Assembly (NCBI RefSeq): GCF_000283655.1
Contig: NC_016622.1
Span: 1 to 64,000 of the forward strand
Origin: Azospirillum lipoferum 4B
GTDB lineage: Bacteria > Pseudomonadota > Alphaproteobacteria > Azospirillales > Azospirillaceae
Reading direction: 5' to 3'
DNA: 64,000 nucleotides
Position numbers and translations under genes: made by a program. This document shows positions 35,175 to 43,061 of this stretch, in pieces (the stretch's first letter is position 1; each line of letters starts with the position of its first letter). A model generated the notes under the pieces. It was given only the letters and a program-made list of their open reading frames with translations. It searched no databases and was not told where the DNA came from.

Positions 35175-36053
35175 TCACCAGCGCAGGCTGGGCATCGCAT
35201 AAGTCGGCATGTGGCCGGAGGCGTCGGCCAGTGCCCGCAGGTTGACCGGGTCGACCGCCTCGCCCCATGCCGCTCCGCCCAACTCCTCCTGATGGATGCC
35301 GGCGGTGACCAGAGCCACGTCGATTCCTGCGGCGTTGGCGCCGGCGACATCGGTGCGCAGGCTGTCGCCCACGGCCAGGATGCGGCTCTTGTCCGCGATG
35401 CCCAGCAGCTTGAAGCAGCGCTCGTAGACCGGAGCATGGGGCTTGCCGTGCTGGCGCACGTCGCCGCCCATCTCCTCGTACCGGGCGGCCAGCGTGCCGG
35501 CGCAGATCACCAGCATCGGCCCGACCATGACCACGAGATCCGGGTTGGCGCAGATCATCGGCAGGCCGGCGGCAAGGCAGGCGTCCAGTTGCGGCTGATA
35601 GTCCGCCACCGTCTCGCCGAAGGTCACGATGCCGGTGTTGACGACGAAGTCGGCCTCGGCCGGGGTTGCCGCAACCTGATAGCCAAGCCCGTCATAGACG
35701 TCGGTGTCGCGATCCGGCCCGATGTGGTAGAGCCGCCGGCCGAGTGCCGCGTGCCAGGGGTCGTCGCGGTCGCGCAGGGCCTCATAGCTCGCCTCGCCCG
35801 ACGTCATGACATGGTCGTAGCGCTCGCGCCCCAGCCCCATGCCATCGAGCTTTTCGATCACGCCGGTGGTACGGCGCGGGGCGTTGGACAGGAGGCACAC
35901 GGTCTTGCCGGCGGCGCGCATGCGGTCCAGGCAATCGGGCACGCCGGGATAGGGCTGCTCGCCGTCATGCAGAACGCCCCACAGGTCCAGGATGAACCCG
36001 TCATAGCGGTCGATGACCTCGGCGATGCCGGAAATCTGTCGGATGTCGGCCAT
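35175..36053 (-). CDS. HAD-family hydrolase, NagD-like (TIGR01459 type)
   Basis: 292 residues. Motif I is FILDLWGVLHDG with nucleophile D23; the acid-base Asp two positions later is replaced by Trp (DLW), as is usual for this subgroup. Motif II is seen in CLLSNAPRR. KPHAPVYERCFKLLG and AVGDSLRTDVAGANAAGIDVALV form motifs III and IV. It is probably a small-molecule phosphatase of unknown substrate. The start is set at ATG 36053, giving the standard MADIRQISGIAEVIDRYDG opening; the ribosome binding site is weak. It lies 55 bases after the glycosyltransferase gene on the same strand. Confidence 0.88.
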   Translation of the reverse strand: MADIRQISGIAEVIDRYDGFILDLWGVLHDGEQPYPGVPDCLDRMRAAGKTVCLLSNAPRRTTGVIEKLDGMGLGRERYDHVMTSGEASYEALRDRDDPWHAALGRRLYHIGPDRDTDVYDGLGYQVAATPAEADFVVNTGIVTFGETVADYQPQLDACLAAGLPMICANPDLVVMVGPMLVICAGTLAARYEEMGGDVRQHGKPHAPVYERCFKLLGIADKSRILAVGDSLRTDVAGANAAGIDVALVTAGIHQEELGGAAWGEAVDPVNLRALADASGHMPTYAMPSLRW

Positions 36054-36108
36054 GGTGTCCGGTCGGTTGATGGTGGGTTGAAAGTCGAATTGCGTCAACA
36101 AGCCGGCC

Positions 36109-37347
36109 TCAGCGCGGTTGCAGCAACTCCGCATAGACCGCCAACGTGTCGGCGCACATGCGGTCCTTGGTGTAGCGGTCCGCCACGAAGGCCATGGCGC
36201 GGGCGCCGATGGCGTCGCGCTGATCCGGGCTCAGCGACAGCGCCTCGTCCAGTGCGCGGGCCAGCGCGTCGGGATCGTCCGGCGGCACCACCCAGGCGGT
36301 TTCGCCGGGGACGACGGTCTCCTGATAGGCGCCGATGGCCGAGACGATCACCGGCTTGCCCATCGCCTGCGCCTCCACGATCACCCGCCCGAAGGCTTCC
36401 GGCTCGCGCGAGGCGGAGACGACCACCGTCGACAACAGGTAGGCCGCGGCCATGTCACTGCAATGGTCGGTCATCCGCACCACGCCGCGCAGGCCATTGG
36501 TGGCGATGCGGTTCTCCAGCTCCTCCCGGTAGCCGGTGCGGCCCTGGTCGGAGCCGACCAGCAGGGCCAGCACGTCCTTGCGTCCCAGCTTGGCCAGCGC
36601 GTCGATCAGCACGATCTGGCCCTTCCAGCGGGTCAGCCGGCCGGGCAGCAGGATCACCGGCCGGTCGTCCGGCAGGTTCCATTGCTTGGCGAGCGTCACC
36701 AGCCGCGTCGGGCTGACCCGGTCGGGGGCGAAGACGCTGCGGTCGATGCCGCGGTGGATGACGCGCACCCGCGCCGGATCGACCGGATAGTTGCCCAGCA
36801 CATGGTCACGGATGAAGCCGGAGATGGCGATCACCCGCTCGCCCCGCGCCATCACTGAGTTGTACCAGCGCTTCAGCCGGCCGCCGACCGGCCCGCTGCC
36901 GAAATTATAGGGGGCGTGGAAGGTGGTCATGTAGCGCGCGCCGGTCTCGCGGCAGGCCAGCCACGCGCTCCAGGCCGGGGCGCGGGAGCGGGCATGGACG
37001 ATGTCCACCTTGTGCTCGCGGATGATGGCGGCCAGTCGGCGGGCGTTGCGGCGGATGGTCAGCGGGTTCTTGGAGGCCAGCGGCAGGGTCAGGTGGGCGA
37101 TGCGGGCGCGGTCCAGTTCCCGCACCATCGGCCCGCCTTCCGATGCCACCAGCGGGGCGCCGCCTGCGGCCTGCAGGGCAAGCGCCATGTCGATGCAGCC
37201 GCGCTCCGCCCCGCCGGTGACCAGAGTCGGCACCACCTGCAGCACCGTCGGCGCCCGGCCGCCCGGCCAGTGGGGGAGGCGGGTGTCCTGATGGGCGTCC
37301 GCGTTGCGCGGGGACTGGTCGGTGGTAAGGTGGGGGTCGAAATCCAT
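36109..37347 (-). CDS. GT4-family glycosyltransferase
   Basis: 412 residues with a GT-B fold. The N-terminal domain begins TVLQVVPTLVTGGAERGCIDMA, and the C-terminal donor-binding domain contains ILLPGRLTRWKGQ and the EX7E motif in EPEAFGRVIVEA. It probably transfers a sugar from a nucleotide sugar to a lipid or polysaccharide acceptor; the substrate is not evident. The start is placed at ATG 37347 (MDFDPHL). No other envelope polysaccharide genes are adjacent. Confidence 0.88.
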   Translation of the reverse strand: MDFDPHLTTDQSPRNADAHQDTRLPHWPGGRAPTVLQVVPTLVTGGAERGCIDMALALQAAGGAPLVASEGGPMVRELDRARIAHLTLPLASKNPLTIRRNARRLAAIIREHKVDIVHARSRAPAWSAWLACRETGARYMTTFHAPYNFGSGPVGGRLKRWYNSVMARGERVIAISGFIRDHVLGNYPVDPARVRVIHRGIDRSVFAPDRVSPTRLVTLAKQWNLPDDRPVILLPGRLTRWKGQIVLIDALAKLGRKDVLALLVGSDQGRTGYREELENRIATNGLRGVVRMTDHCSDMAAAYLLSTVVVSASREPEAFGRVIVEAQAMGKPVIVSAIGAYQETVVPGETAWVVPPDDPDALARALDEALSLSPDQRDAIGARAMAFVADRYTKDRMCADTLAVYAELLQPR

Positions 37348-37461
37348 GATGCCGGCTGCTTCGCAAGGGGCGGCCCGGGACCGGCCGCGGGCCGCGGCAT
37401 GCCGGCGTCCGTCGAACCGGTGTCCGACCGTATGCCGGTATCCGTTGCCGAAGGTGACCGT

Positions 37462-38259
37462 ATGACCGAAACCGCAGCCCAACCGGGCGGCGCGCACCAT
37501 AGCCTAACGCGCGGTGCGGCGACCATAGCCTATCACCACACCCCTGCCGGTCCGTCCGGACAGGGCAAGCCCGGCCTCATATTCCTGGGCGGCTTCATGT
37601 CCGACATGACCGGCGGCAAGGCGACCACGCTGGAGGCGTGGGCGGTGGAGCGCGGCCTGTCCTTCACCCGCTTCGACTATCAGGGCCACGGCACTTCCAG
37701 CGGCCGTTTCGCCGACGGCACCATCGGCCTGTGGGCCGACGACGCGCTGGCGGTGCTGGACCGGGTGACGACGGGACCGCAGATCCTGGTCGGCTCCTCC
37801 ATGGGCGGCTGGATGATGCTGCTGACCGCGCTCCGCCGTCCGGAGCGGGTGGCCGGGCTGGTCGGCATCGCGCCGGCCCCCGATTTCACCGAAGACCTGA
37901 TGTGGGACATCTTCGACGCCGACATCCGCCGGCAGATCATGGAGCAGGGCGTCTGGAACCGCCCGTCGGAGTACGGTCCCGAACCCCAGCCGATCACCCG
38001 CGCCCTGATCGAGGACGGCCGCAACCACCTGCTGCTGCGCGGCCCAATCGCCTATGGCGGTCCCGTCCGCCTGCTGCACGGCCAGCGCGACCCCGACGTC
38101 CCCTGGCAGCTCAGCCTGCGAATCGCCGAAGCGCTGACCGGCGACGATGTCCGCATCACCCTGGTGAAGGACGGCGACCACCGCCTGTCCCGCCCCCAGG
38201 ATCTGGACCTGCTGTGCCGCACCGTCGGCGCCCTGGTGGATGAGATTGGAGCGGTTTAG
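37462..38259 (+). CDS. Alpha/beta hydrolase, ABHD10-like
   Basis: A 265-residue serine hydrolase. The nucleophile elbow is GSSMGGW (S113). The acid is probably Asp in GQRDPDVPW and the His is in DGDHRLSRPQD. LIFLGGFMSDMTGGKA and FTRFDYQGHGTSSG are typical of bacterial proteins close to mitochondrial ABHD10, a thioesterase/esterase. It starts at ATG 37462 after GAAGGTG and is divergent from the glycosyltransferase gene. The substrate is unknown. Confidence 0.85.
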   Translation: MTETAAQPGGAHHSLTRGAATIAYHHTPAGPSGQGKPGLIFLGGFMSDMTGGKATTLEAWAVERGLSFTRFDYQGHGTSSGRFADGTIGLWADDALAVLDRVTTGPQILVGSSMGGWMMLLTALRRPERVAGLVGIAPAPDFTEDLMWDIFDADIRRQIMEQGVWNRPSEYGPEPQPITRALIEDGRNHLLLRGPIAYGGPVRLLHGQRDPDVPWQLSLRIAEALTGDDVRITLVKDGDHRLSRPQDLDLLCRTVGALVDEIGAV

Positions 38260-38298
38260 CGCGCTGCCAAAAAAACGTCGCCCGCGTGAAACGGAGGC

Positions 38299-38327
38299 TT
38301 GCATAGCCGCGAACCTCTGGCTATAAC
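38299..38327 (+). promoter_or_regulatory. Promoter of tRNA-Ser
   Basis: TTGCAT (38299-38304), a 17-base spacer, and TATAAC (38322-38327), ending 12 bases before the tRNA 5' end. Confidence 0.75.
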
Positions 38328-38339
38328 GCGGGCCTCTAC

Positions 38340-38430
38340 GGAGGGGTGGCCGAGCGGTTGAAGGCGCACGCCTGGAAAGTGTGTATACGTCAAAAGCGTA
38401 TCGAGGGTTCGAATCCCTCTCCCTCCGCCA
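38340..38430 (+). tRNA. tRNA-Ser (anticodon GGA)
   Basis: 91 bases including an encoded CCA. The acceptor arm GGAGGGG pairs with TCCCTCC, the D-arm contains GGCCGAGCGGTTGAAGGC, and the anticodon GGA is at 38374-38376. A long variable arm (ATACG-TCAAAAG-CGTAT) is typical of class II tRNA-Ser, and the T-arm is GGGTTCGAATCCC. It reads UCC and UCU codons. It borders an AT-rich accessory island on its 3' side, a common integration point. Confidence 0.97.
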
Positions 38431-38437
38431 CGAATTC

Positions 38438-38468
38438 AGCCCAAGCAATTGATTTGCTTGGGCTTTTT
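38438..38468 (+). terminator. Terminator of tRNA-Ser
   Basis: AGCCCAAGCAA (38438-38448) pairs with TTGCTTGGGCT (38454-38464) across five bases, followed by TTTTT. Confidence 0.9.
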
Positions 38469-38641
38469 CATTTCCCGAAAGTGCCTTCCCCACAGTTTGC
38501 CCCACACTTTTGATCGCATTGTTGCCGCTGTCAGCGGACGTGGACGGACGGAAACCCCTTTCTCACAGATTGCCAGAAGTTTCGCCCGCATGTGGCGTTG
38601 CGAACCGCGGAGAGGGTAAGGCTAGAGAGTTGGGGCAAAAC

Positions 38642-38759
38642 AGCGTCCCCAGCGTCCGCAGCGTTCCCGCAGCACCTATTTCATTGAAGATATTGAGTAA
38701 TATTGGGGACGCATAGCCGGCTGCCAGCGTCCCCGCTGAACACGTTCAGCGTCCCCAAT
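38642..38759. repeat. AGCGTCCCC iteron-like repeats
   Basis: Three tandem 9-base units at 38642-38668 (AGCGTCCCC, AGCGTCCGC, AGCGTTCCC), an inverted copy at 38705-38712, and direct copies at 38726-38734 and 38748-38756 spaced 22 bases. Between the last two lies a palindrome GCTGAAC-AC-GTTCAGC (38735-38750). The pattern resembles a protein-binding iteron array; the binding protein is unknown. Confidence 0.65.
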
Positions 38760-38816
38760 TCGAGCCGCGGCCGCTGTGCTGTACCGCGATCCTATAGCGC
38801 CGTTTGATGCCCCCCC

Positions 38817-38845
38817 AAACTTGGTTAAAAAAGAAAACCAAGTTT
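38817..38845. promoter_or_regulatory. Inverted-repeat operator of the AT-rich cassette
   Basis: Perfect ten-base arms AAACTTGGTT (38817-38826) and AACCAAGTTT (38836-38845) with a nine-base spacer. The right arm overlaps the -35 of the promoter below, so binding by the encoded HTH protein would repress it. The repeat is seen; the regulator is inferred. Confidence 0.65.
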
Positions 38846-38871
38846 GCGATTTTGCGCAAGTTCGCTATTAT
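38844..38871 (+). promoter_or_regulatory. Promoter of the AT-rich cassette
   Basis: TTGCGA (38844-38849), a 16-base spacer, and TATTAT (38866-38871), about 50 bases before the first start codon. Confidence 0.55.
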
Positions 38872-38920
38872 GGGATCCAGCTCATGCTAGCAGAGCGCTG
38901 GGGGATATAAAGGCGATAAT

Positions 38921-40066
38921 ATGACCATCGACGCAGCAGAATATCGAACACCGGGTCAGCTTATCGAGGCGCTTTTGAAAGATCGCGGCTGGACAAAGCG
39001 CACTTTGGCTATTGTCTTAGATGTGGACGAATCGGGAATTACCCGCATTGTGTCTGACAAGCAGTCGGTCAGCGCTGCGATGGCGCTGTCTCTAGAAGAG
39101 GTGTTCGGTGTAGCTGCTGAGCGTTTTCTTGAGCTTCAAAAAGACTATGATCTTGCCAAAGCGAGAATTGCCGCGCGCCCTGATCCTGGCAGAAAGACAC
39201 GTGCGCACCTTTTTGGAGGCTTGCCAGTCGCTGAAATGATTAAGCGCTGTTGGATTGAAGCTGATGACATTCGTGATGTGCCAACGGTTGAGAGATCTCT
39301 TGCAAAATTCTTCGGGGTAGACTCGCCAGATCAAATCGAAATTTTGCCTCATGCCGCTAAAAAGACGATTGTTGGGCCTGAAGTAACATCAACTCAACTT
39401 GCTTGGCTATACCGTGTCCGCCGCATTGCAAGTGAGTTGATCGTAGCCCCATACACAACACAGAGCGGTCAAGAGGCAGTAAGAAGGCTTAGTGATTTAC
39501 GCCGTCATCCGGAGGATTTGAGAAAGGTTCCAAGAATACTGAATGAGGCTGGGATCCGATTTGTTCTCGTTGAGACCTTGCCGTCAGCAAAGATTGATGG
39601 GGTCTGCTTTTGGCTCAATGAACGATCCCCGGTGATTGGTCTTTCCATGCGTTATGACAGAATAGATAACTTCTGGTTTGTGCTTCGGCATGAAATTGAA
39701 CATGTATTGCAAGGACATGGTAAGTCTGCACCAATATTGGATGCTGAACTTGAAGGAGAAAAGGCTGGGGTAAATTCAAACATACCAGAAGAAGAGCGAG
39801 TAGCTAATGAAGCTGCATCTAACTTTTGTGTTCCAAAAAAGATGATTGATGCGTTTGTTGCAAGGAAAGCTCCATTTTTCTCTGAGGTAGATCTCCTTGG
39901 ATTTTCAAAAACTATTAATGTTCATCCAGGTCTTGTTGCTGGGCAGCTCCAGAGGTTGACGGGTCGATATGACAGATTCCGGAATCACTTGGTAAAGGTG
40001 CGAAGCTTCATTGCACCTAGTGCAATCGTCGATGGTTGGGGCGACGTTGCCCCAGTAGACTTTTAA
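38921..40066 (+). CDS. XRE-type HTH plus ImmA/IrrE-like metallopeptidase fusion
   Basis: 381 residues. The N-terminal helix-turn-helix (about 12-70; TKRTLAIVLDVDESGITRIVSDKQSVSAAMA) resembles HigA-type antitoxins. The C-terminal ImmA/IrrE (COG2856-like) domain has the zinc motif HEIEH (H257, E258, H261) in FVLRHEIEHVLQGHG and a downstream EEERVANEAASNF that should supply the third ligand. Members of this family cleave repressors or act as antitoxin-like regulators. Base composition is clearly AT-richer than its neighbours, indicating transfer. An inverted repeat overlaps its promoter. It is followed 23 bases later by the 159-residue gene, with a ribosome binding site in TAGAGGAAGATC. Confidence 0.85.
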   Translation: MTIDAAEYRTPGQLIEALLKDRGWTKRTLAIVLDVDESGITRIVSDKQSVSAAMALSLEEVFGVAAERFLELQKDYDLAKARIAARPDPGRKTRAHLFGGLPVAEMIKRCWIEADDIRDVPTVERSLAKFFGVDSPDQIEILPHAAKKTIVGPEVTSTQLAWLYRVRRIASELIVAPYTTQSGQEAVRRLSDLRRHPEDLRKVPRILNEAGIRFVLVETLPSAKIDGVCFWLNERSPVIGLSMRYDRIDNFWFVLRHEIEHVLQGHGKSAPILDAELEGEKAGVNSNIPEEERVANEAASNFCVPKKMIDAFVARKAPFFSEVDLLGFSKTINVHPGLVAGQLQRLTGRYDRFRNHLVKVRSFIAPSAIVDGWGDVAPVDF

Positions 40067-40089
40067 TCAAATACTAGAGGAAGATCATC

Positions 40090-40569
40090 ATGAGTAAGAA
40101 GCGAGATATGCAGCGTTTAATTCGAGCCTGGAAAGATGAGTCTGGGGAGCAAGAAATTGATATGCAAAAGGTGGCGCTGTATGCGCTGAAGAAAGGTTGG
40201 CCTATGCCCCAACCAAAATCGCCAGTTGAAATGTTGGCGAAGCAATTTTCTGATGCGGCGCGTGAAGAAATCGGCCGAGATCCCAATACTGGGCGCCCCT
40301 ATCGAGTTTATCATGCGGTGCCCGTTCAAAGTGGGCAAATGACATTCTACACATGGTGGGATATTAACGAAGCCCCTCGAAAAGTTATGCACAAGTCTCT
40401 TGTTAATAGAAGAGAGCAGATGATTGGAGATGGTTTGCAACTTACTTTGGATGCCTCTTATTGGAACAGTAGGCATCCCGATGAAGAGCCGATTGCATTG
40501 CCAATGGACCTATCTCTAGATATCGAATGGCGTCTGAATGCGCCAGACGATAATGAGGATGCTGCTTGA
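40090..40569 (+). CDS. Hypothetical 159-residue protein of the AT-rich cassette
   Basis: I do not recognise a family. ATG 40090 follows AGAGGAAG. The N-terminus MSKKRDMQRLIRAWKDESGEQEIDMQKVALYALKKGWPMPQP is basic and helical, then a beta-rich middle (GRPYRVYHAVPVQSGQMTFYTWWDINEAPRKVM in pieces) and an acidic tail DDNEDAA. No signal peptide, membrane segment or catalytic motif is evident. Being co-transcribed with an HTH-metallopeptidase gene and ended by a strong hairpin suggests a partner role, as toxin, target or cofactor; this is inference. Confidence 0.75.
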   Translation: MSKKRDMQRLIRAWKDESGEQEIDMQKVALYALKKGWPMPQPKSPVEMLAKQFSDAAREEIGRDPNTGRPYRVYHAVPVQSGQMTFYTWWDINEAPRKVMHKSLVNRREQMIGDGLQLTLDASYWNSRHPDEEPIALPMDLSLDIEWRLNAPDDNEDAA

Positions 40570-40574
40570 TGAGA

Positions 40575-40619
40575 CTGTCGCTTGAACAGGTACATCAGAT
40601 CTACCTGTTCAAGCGGCAG
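40575..40619 (+). terminator. Strong hairpin closing the AT-rich cassette
   Basis: An 18-base stem, 40575-40592 with 40602-40619, including CGCTTGAACAGGTA against TACCTGTTCAAGCG, one G-T pair and a nine-base loop. There is no clean T run, so it may end transcription weakly or protect the 3' end. Confidence 0.7.
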
Positions 40620-40752
40620 AAAATCAGTTTGTTTCCATTCCAGCCTACATAGATTTGCCAACGATATTCTGTATTACAGATTCCGGGCGAGAGGCGCAGC
40701 CCGCTCGATAGAGCGCAGTCTCGGCTCCCCCGCGGCATAGGTTCGCTTCGGC

Positions 40753-41280
40753 TCAGACGAAAAACTCATCGTCGGGCAAGTCCAGATCGTAGATGGAACC
40801 TCCCGCCTCGCCGTGTTGCGCCAGCGACATGGCGATGGCGCAGGCCAAGGCGCCGTCGATCCGCTCCCGCGCCTTACCCTTGCTGAAGAGCCGGTTGCCG
40901 GCCCGGTCGGTCTCCACCTGGATGTGGTCGGAAGCACTAACGCAGCACCTCATGCCCGCCGTGCTGGAACTGCCGCCCAATGATGGCGCGCTCCAACTCC
41001 TTGGTCGCTGGCGCCATCGTCACCCACCCCTGCCGCACCTCCACAGCCGGATAGCCGTCCTCGGTCAGCGTGTTCAGCGTGGACCGGGCAAGGTGCGGGT
41101 CGATCCCCACCGACACCACGTTGAAGCGGTCGCACAGGTCGCGGATGCAGTCCTCCACCGCGCGGAAGTCCACCACGTTGCCCGGCGTCGGTTCGATCAG
41201 TCCGACATCGGCCCAGCGCACATAGGGCACCCCGTCCCGGTCCTGCCGGCCGCGCAGGTTGTCACCCGGACTCATCTCAA
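40753..41280 (-). pseudogene. Phage terminase large subunit remnant, frameshifted
   Basis: The C-terminal nuclease half of an HK97-type TerL. One frame reads GVPYVRWADVGLIEPTPGN, VVSVGIDPHLARSTLNTL, VEVRQGWVTMAP and FQHGGHEVLR, then hits TAG at 40937-40939. Homology continues in another frame as CCVSASDHIQVETDRAGNRLF and ERIDGALACAIAMSLA to 40753, so a one-base-class frameshift splits it near 40940. The N-terminal ATPase half is missing. This marks a decayed prophage beside tRNA-Ser. Confidence 0.85.
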
Positions 41281-41364
41281 CGAACGGACCCGTCGAGTGA
41301 GCCTTTTTCATTTTGCGCTGCTCTTCAGCATACAGCCGGCGACTTGCTCCGATGCGCCAAATAG

Positions 41365-41406
41365 AAAAGCCCGCCCACATCCGGCAATGCCGGTGCGGGG
41401 CGGGCT
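41365..41406 (-). terminator. Terminator of the marR-type gene
   Basis: On the minus strand AGCCCGCCCCGCACCGGC and GCCGGATGTGGGCGGGCT form a stem with two mismatches and a three-base loop, followed by TTTT. Confidence 0.8.
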
Positions 41407-41448
41407 GTCAGTCGTTTCCGGTGCCTGGAACGGAAGGGGAGATGCCCC

Positions 41449-41955
41449 TTACTTCGCCCGCGACACGCGGCGCAGGAAGTCGATGAACTGCGCCTGCTCT
41501 TCCGGGGACAGGTCCTTGACCATGCCCTGGTCGTGGGCCTGGACGCGCGGGATCAGGTCGTCCATCAGGGACTGGCCTTCCGGCGACAGGCGCAGCGCGT
41601 AGGAGCGGCGGTCGTTGGGCGAGGGGGCGCGGACGACGAGGCCGCGCGACTCGAGACGGTCGATCACCGCGACCATGGTCGACCGGTCGATGCCGACCGC
41701 CGTGCCCAGGTCGGACTGCGACAGCCCCTCGTTCTCGCGGATCATGATCAGCACGCCGAACTGGCCAGGCGTGATGTCGTGCGGAGCGACCGCGTTCTGA
41801 AAGCTCTGGAACACCGCGACCTGGGCCTTGCGCAGGTTATACCCCACGAGCTCGGGAAGGGGGCCAAGGGCGAGCTTGCCGTTCTTGCCGGGGCGCAGAC
41901 GCGACCGCCGGTCGGCGGGGGTGGAACGCTCGTTTTCAGTCACCGTGGATGCCAT
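41449..41955 (-). CDS. MarR-family transcriptional regulator
   Basis: A 168-residue winged-helix regulator. The core shows ITPGQFGVLIMIRENEGLSQSDLGTAVGIDRSTMVAVIDRLE with the wing RAPSPNDRRSYALRLSPEG, typical of MarR. These proteins are dimers that release DNA on binding aromatic or phenolic ligands. Direct repeats GGATGAA at 41961-41967 and 41973-41979, with a related GGATAAA at 41981-41987, sit just upstream of the start and could be an autoregulatory site. The divergent gene is an FAH-family hydrolase about 410 bases away. Confidence 0.93.
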   Translation of the reverse strand: MASTVTENERSTPADRRSRLRPGKNGKLALGPLPELVGYNLRKAQVAVFQSFQNAVAPHDITPGQFGVLIMIRENEGLSQSDLGTAVGIDRSTMVAVIDRLESRGLVVRAPSPNDRRSYALRLSPEGQSLMDDLIPRVQAHDQGMVKDLSPEEQAQFIDFLRRVSRAK

Positions 41956-42367
41956 GTTTTGGATGAATTATCGGATGAACGGATAAAATGCGGGTATGGC
42001 TTTCGTTTGTCAGCAAGAACTGCACGGTCGATATGATATGCATGCCAGATATGCGTGAAACGTATTGGTTGGCGCCCATACAAATTCCATCTTGAAGAGT
42101 CAAGAAGTGGTCGACGCCGATTTGACGCCGATCGCCCGCCCTGCGGTTTCCCCTGCCGCTTGCGGGTTCCCGAATCGGAGCTTCCGACGCCCGGTCCCCC
42201 CCAGACCGGGCGTCTTCGTTTCCGGACGCCGGTGGGCTCCGAGTCGCCCTCCCTCGAACAGGAAATCGGCTCCGCTTTGCAGGGCAGGGCGGATGGTTGG
42301 ACGCTTGGTCCGTCGGCGGCTTTCGGGTTAGCTGTTCGGGAGCGTTCCAATCTTGAGAGCCGATGCC
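41956..42367. other. Intergenic region between marR-type and FAH-family genes (412 bases)
   Basis: It holds the GGATGAA repeats near the marR-type start, GATATG repeats around 42029-42056, a 14-codon frame at 42051-42095, and a terminator-like hairpin at 42186-42221. The hairpin has no plus-strand gene before it, so a short transcript or an attenuator is possible. Confidence 0.5.
42186..42221 (+). terminator. Orphan terminator-like hairpin
   Basis: A perfect 11-base stem GACGCCCGGTC (42186-42196) pairs with GACCGGGCGTC (42204-42214) with a seven-base loop, followed by TTCGTTT. No gene on the plus strand ends upstream of it. Confidence 0.7.
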
Positions 42368-43051
42368 ATGGCCTTCGCCATTCCCCTGTGGTCCCAGCCG
42401 GCCGTCCCCGTCGTGGGCGGCGATCCGTTTCCGGTGCGCCGCATCTATTGCGTCGGCCGCAACTATGCCGCCCATGCGCGCGAAATGGGCGCCGATCCCG
42501 ACCGCGAGCCGCCCTTCTTCTTCATGAAGCCGGCCGACGCCATCGTCGCCGACGGCGCCACCATTCCCTATCCGCCCCGCACCGCCAACCTGCACCACGA
42601 GATCGAACTGGTGGTGGCGATCAGGACCGGTGGCCGCGACATTCCGGTCGACCGGGCGCTGGACCATGTGTTCGGCTATGCCGTCGGGCTCGACATGACC
42701 CGGCGCGACCTGCAGAACGCCGCCAAGAAGGAAGGCAAGCCCTGGGACATGGGCAAGGGCTTCGACCGGTCGGCGCCGTGTTCCGCCATCCGCACCGTCG
42801 CCGACATCGGCCATCCGGACAAGGGCGCGGTCACCCTGCAGGTGAACGGCGAGTTGCGGCAGAAGGGCGACCTGTCCGACCTGATCTGGTCGGTGGCGGA
42901 GACGATCTCCTACCTGTCCGGGCTGGTCGAGCTGCAGCCGGGCGACCTGATCTATACCGGAACGCCGGAGGGCGTCGGCCCGGTGGTGGCCGGCGACGTG
43001 CTGACCGGCGCGGTCGAGGGCGTCGGCACCCTGACCCTGACCATCGCCTGA
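42368..43051 (+). CDS. Fumarylacetoacetate hydrolase-family protein
   Basis: 227 residues, the usual length of the FAHD1/YcgM group, which hydrolyses acylpyruvates such as fumarylpyruvate or decarboxylates oxaloacetate. Metal-binding acidic residues lie in HHEIELVV and in [30 protein letters not shown] and [14 protein letters not shown] are family signatures. The start is set at ATG 42368; a TTG at 42353 is possible. It is followed after ten bases by xthA. Substrate is not resolved by sequence. Confidence 0.9.
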   Translation: MAFAIPLWSQPAVPVVGGDPFPVRRIYCVGRNYAAHAREMGADPDREPPFFFMKPADAIVADGATIPYPPRTANLHHEIELVVAIRTGGRDIPVDRALDHVFGYAVGLDMTRRDLQNAAKKEGKPWDMGKGFDRSAPCSAIRTVADIGHPDKGAVTLQVNGELRQKGDLSDLIWSVAETISYLSGLVELQPGDLIYTGTPEGVGPVVAGDVLTGAVEGVGTLTLTIA

Positions 43052-43061
43052 GCCGCCGGAC

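Larger units (their letters stand above)
38431..38920. other. tRNA-proximal intergenic region with repeats (490 bases)
   Basis: This stretch holds the tRNA terminator, then AGCGTCCCC repeats (listed separately), and from about 38810 the promoter-operator of the AT-rich cassette. No integrase remnant could be read, and I found no second copy of the tRNA 3' end elsewhere in the window. Confidence 0.55.

Noticed and set aside
37504-38505. Minus-strand frame containing RRERDSNPRY and following residues
   Set aside because: This peptide is the antisense translation of tRNA-Ser, a known source of spurious proteins. The rest is the shadow of the alpha/beta hydrolase gene.
38470-38640. Integrase gene remnant beside tRNA-Ser
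   Set aside because: Six-frame reading shows no tyrosine recombinase motif, and no second copy of the tRNA 3' end was seen to act as an attachment site.
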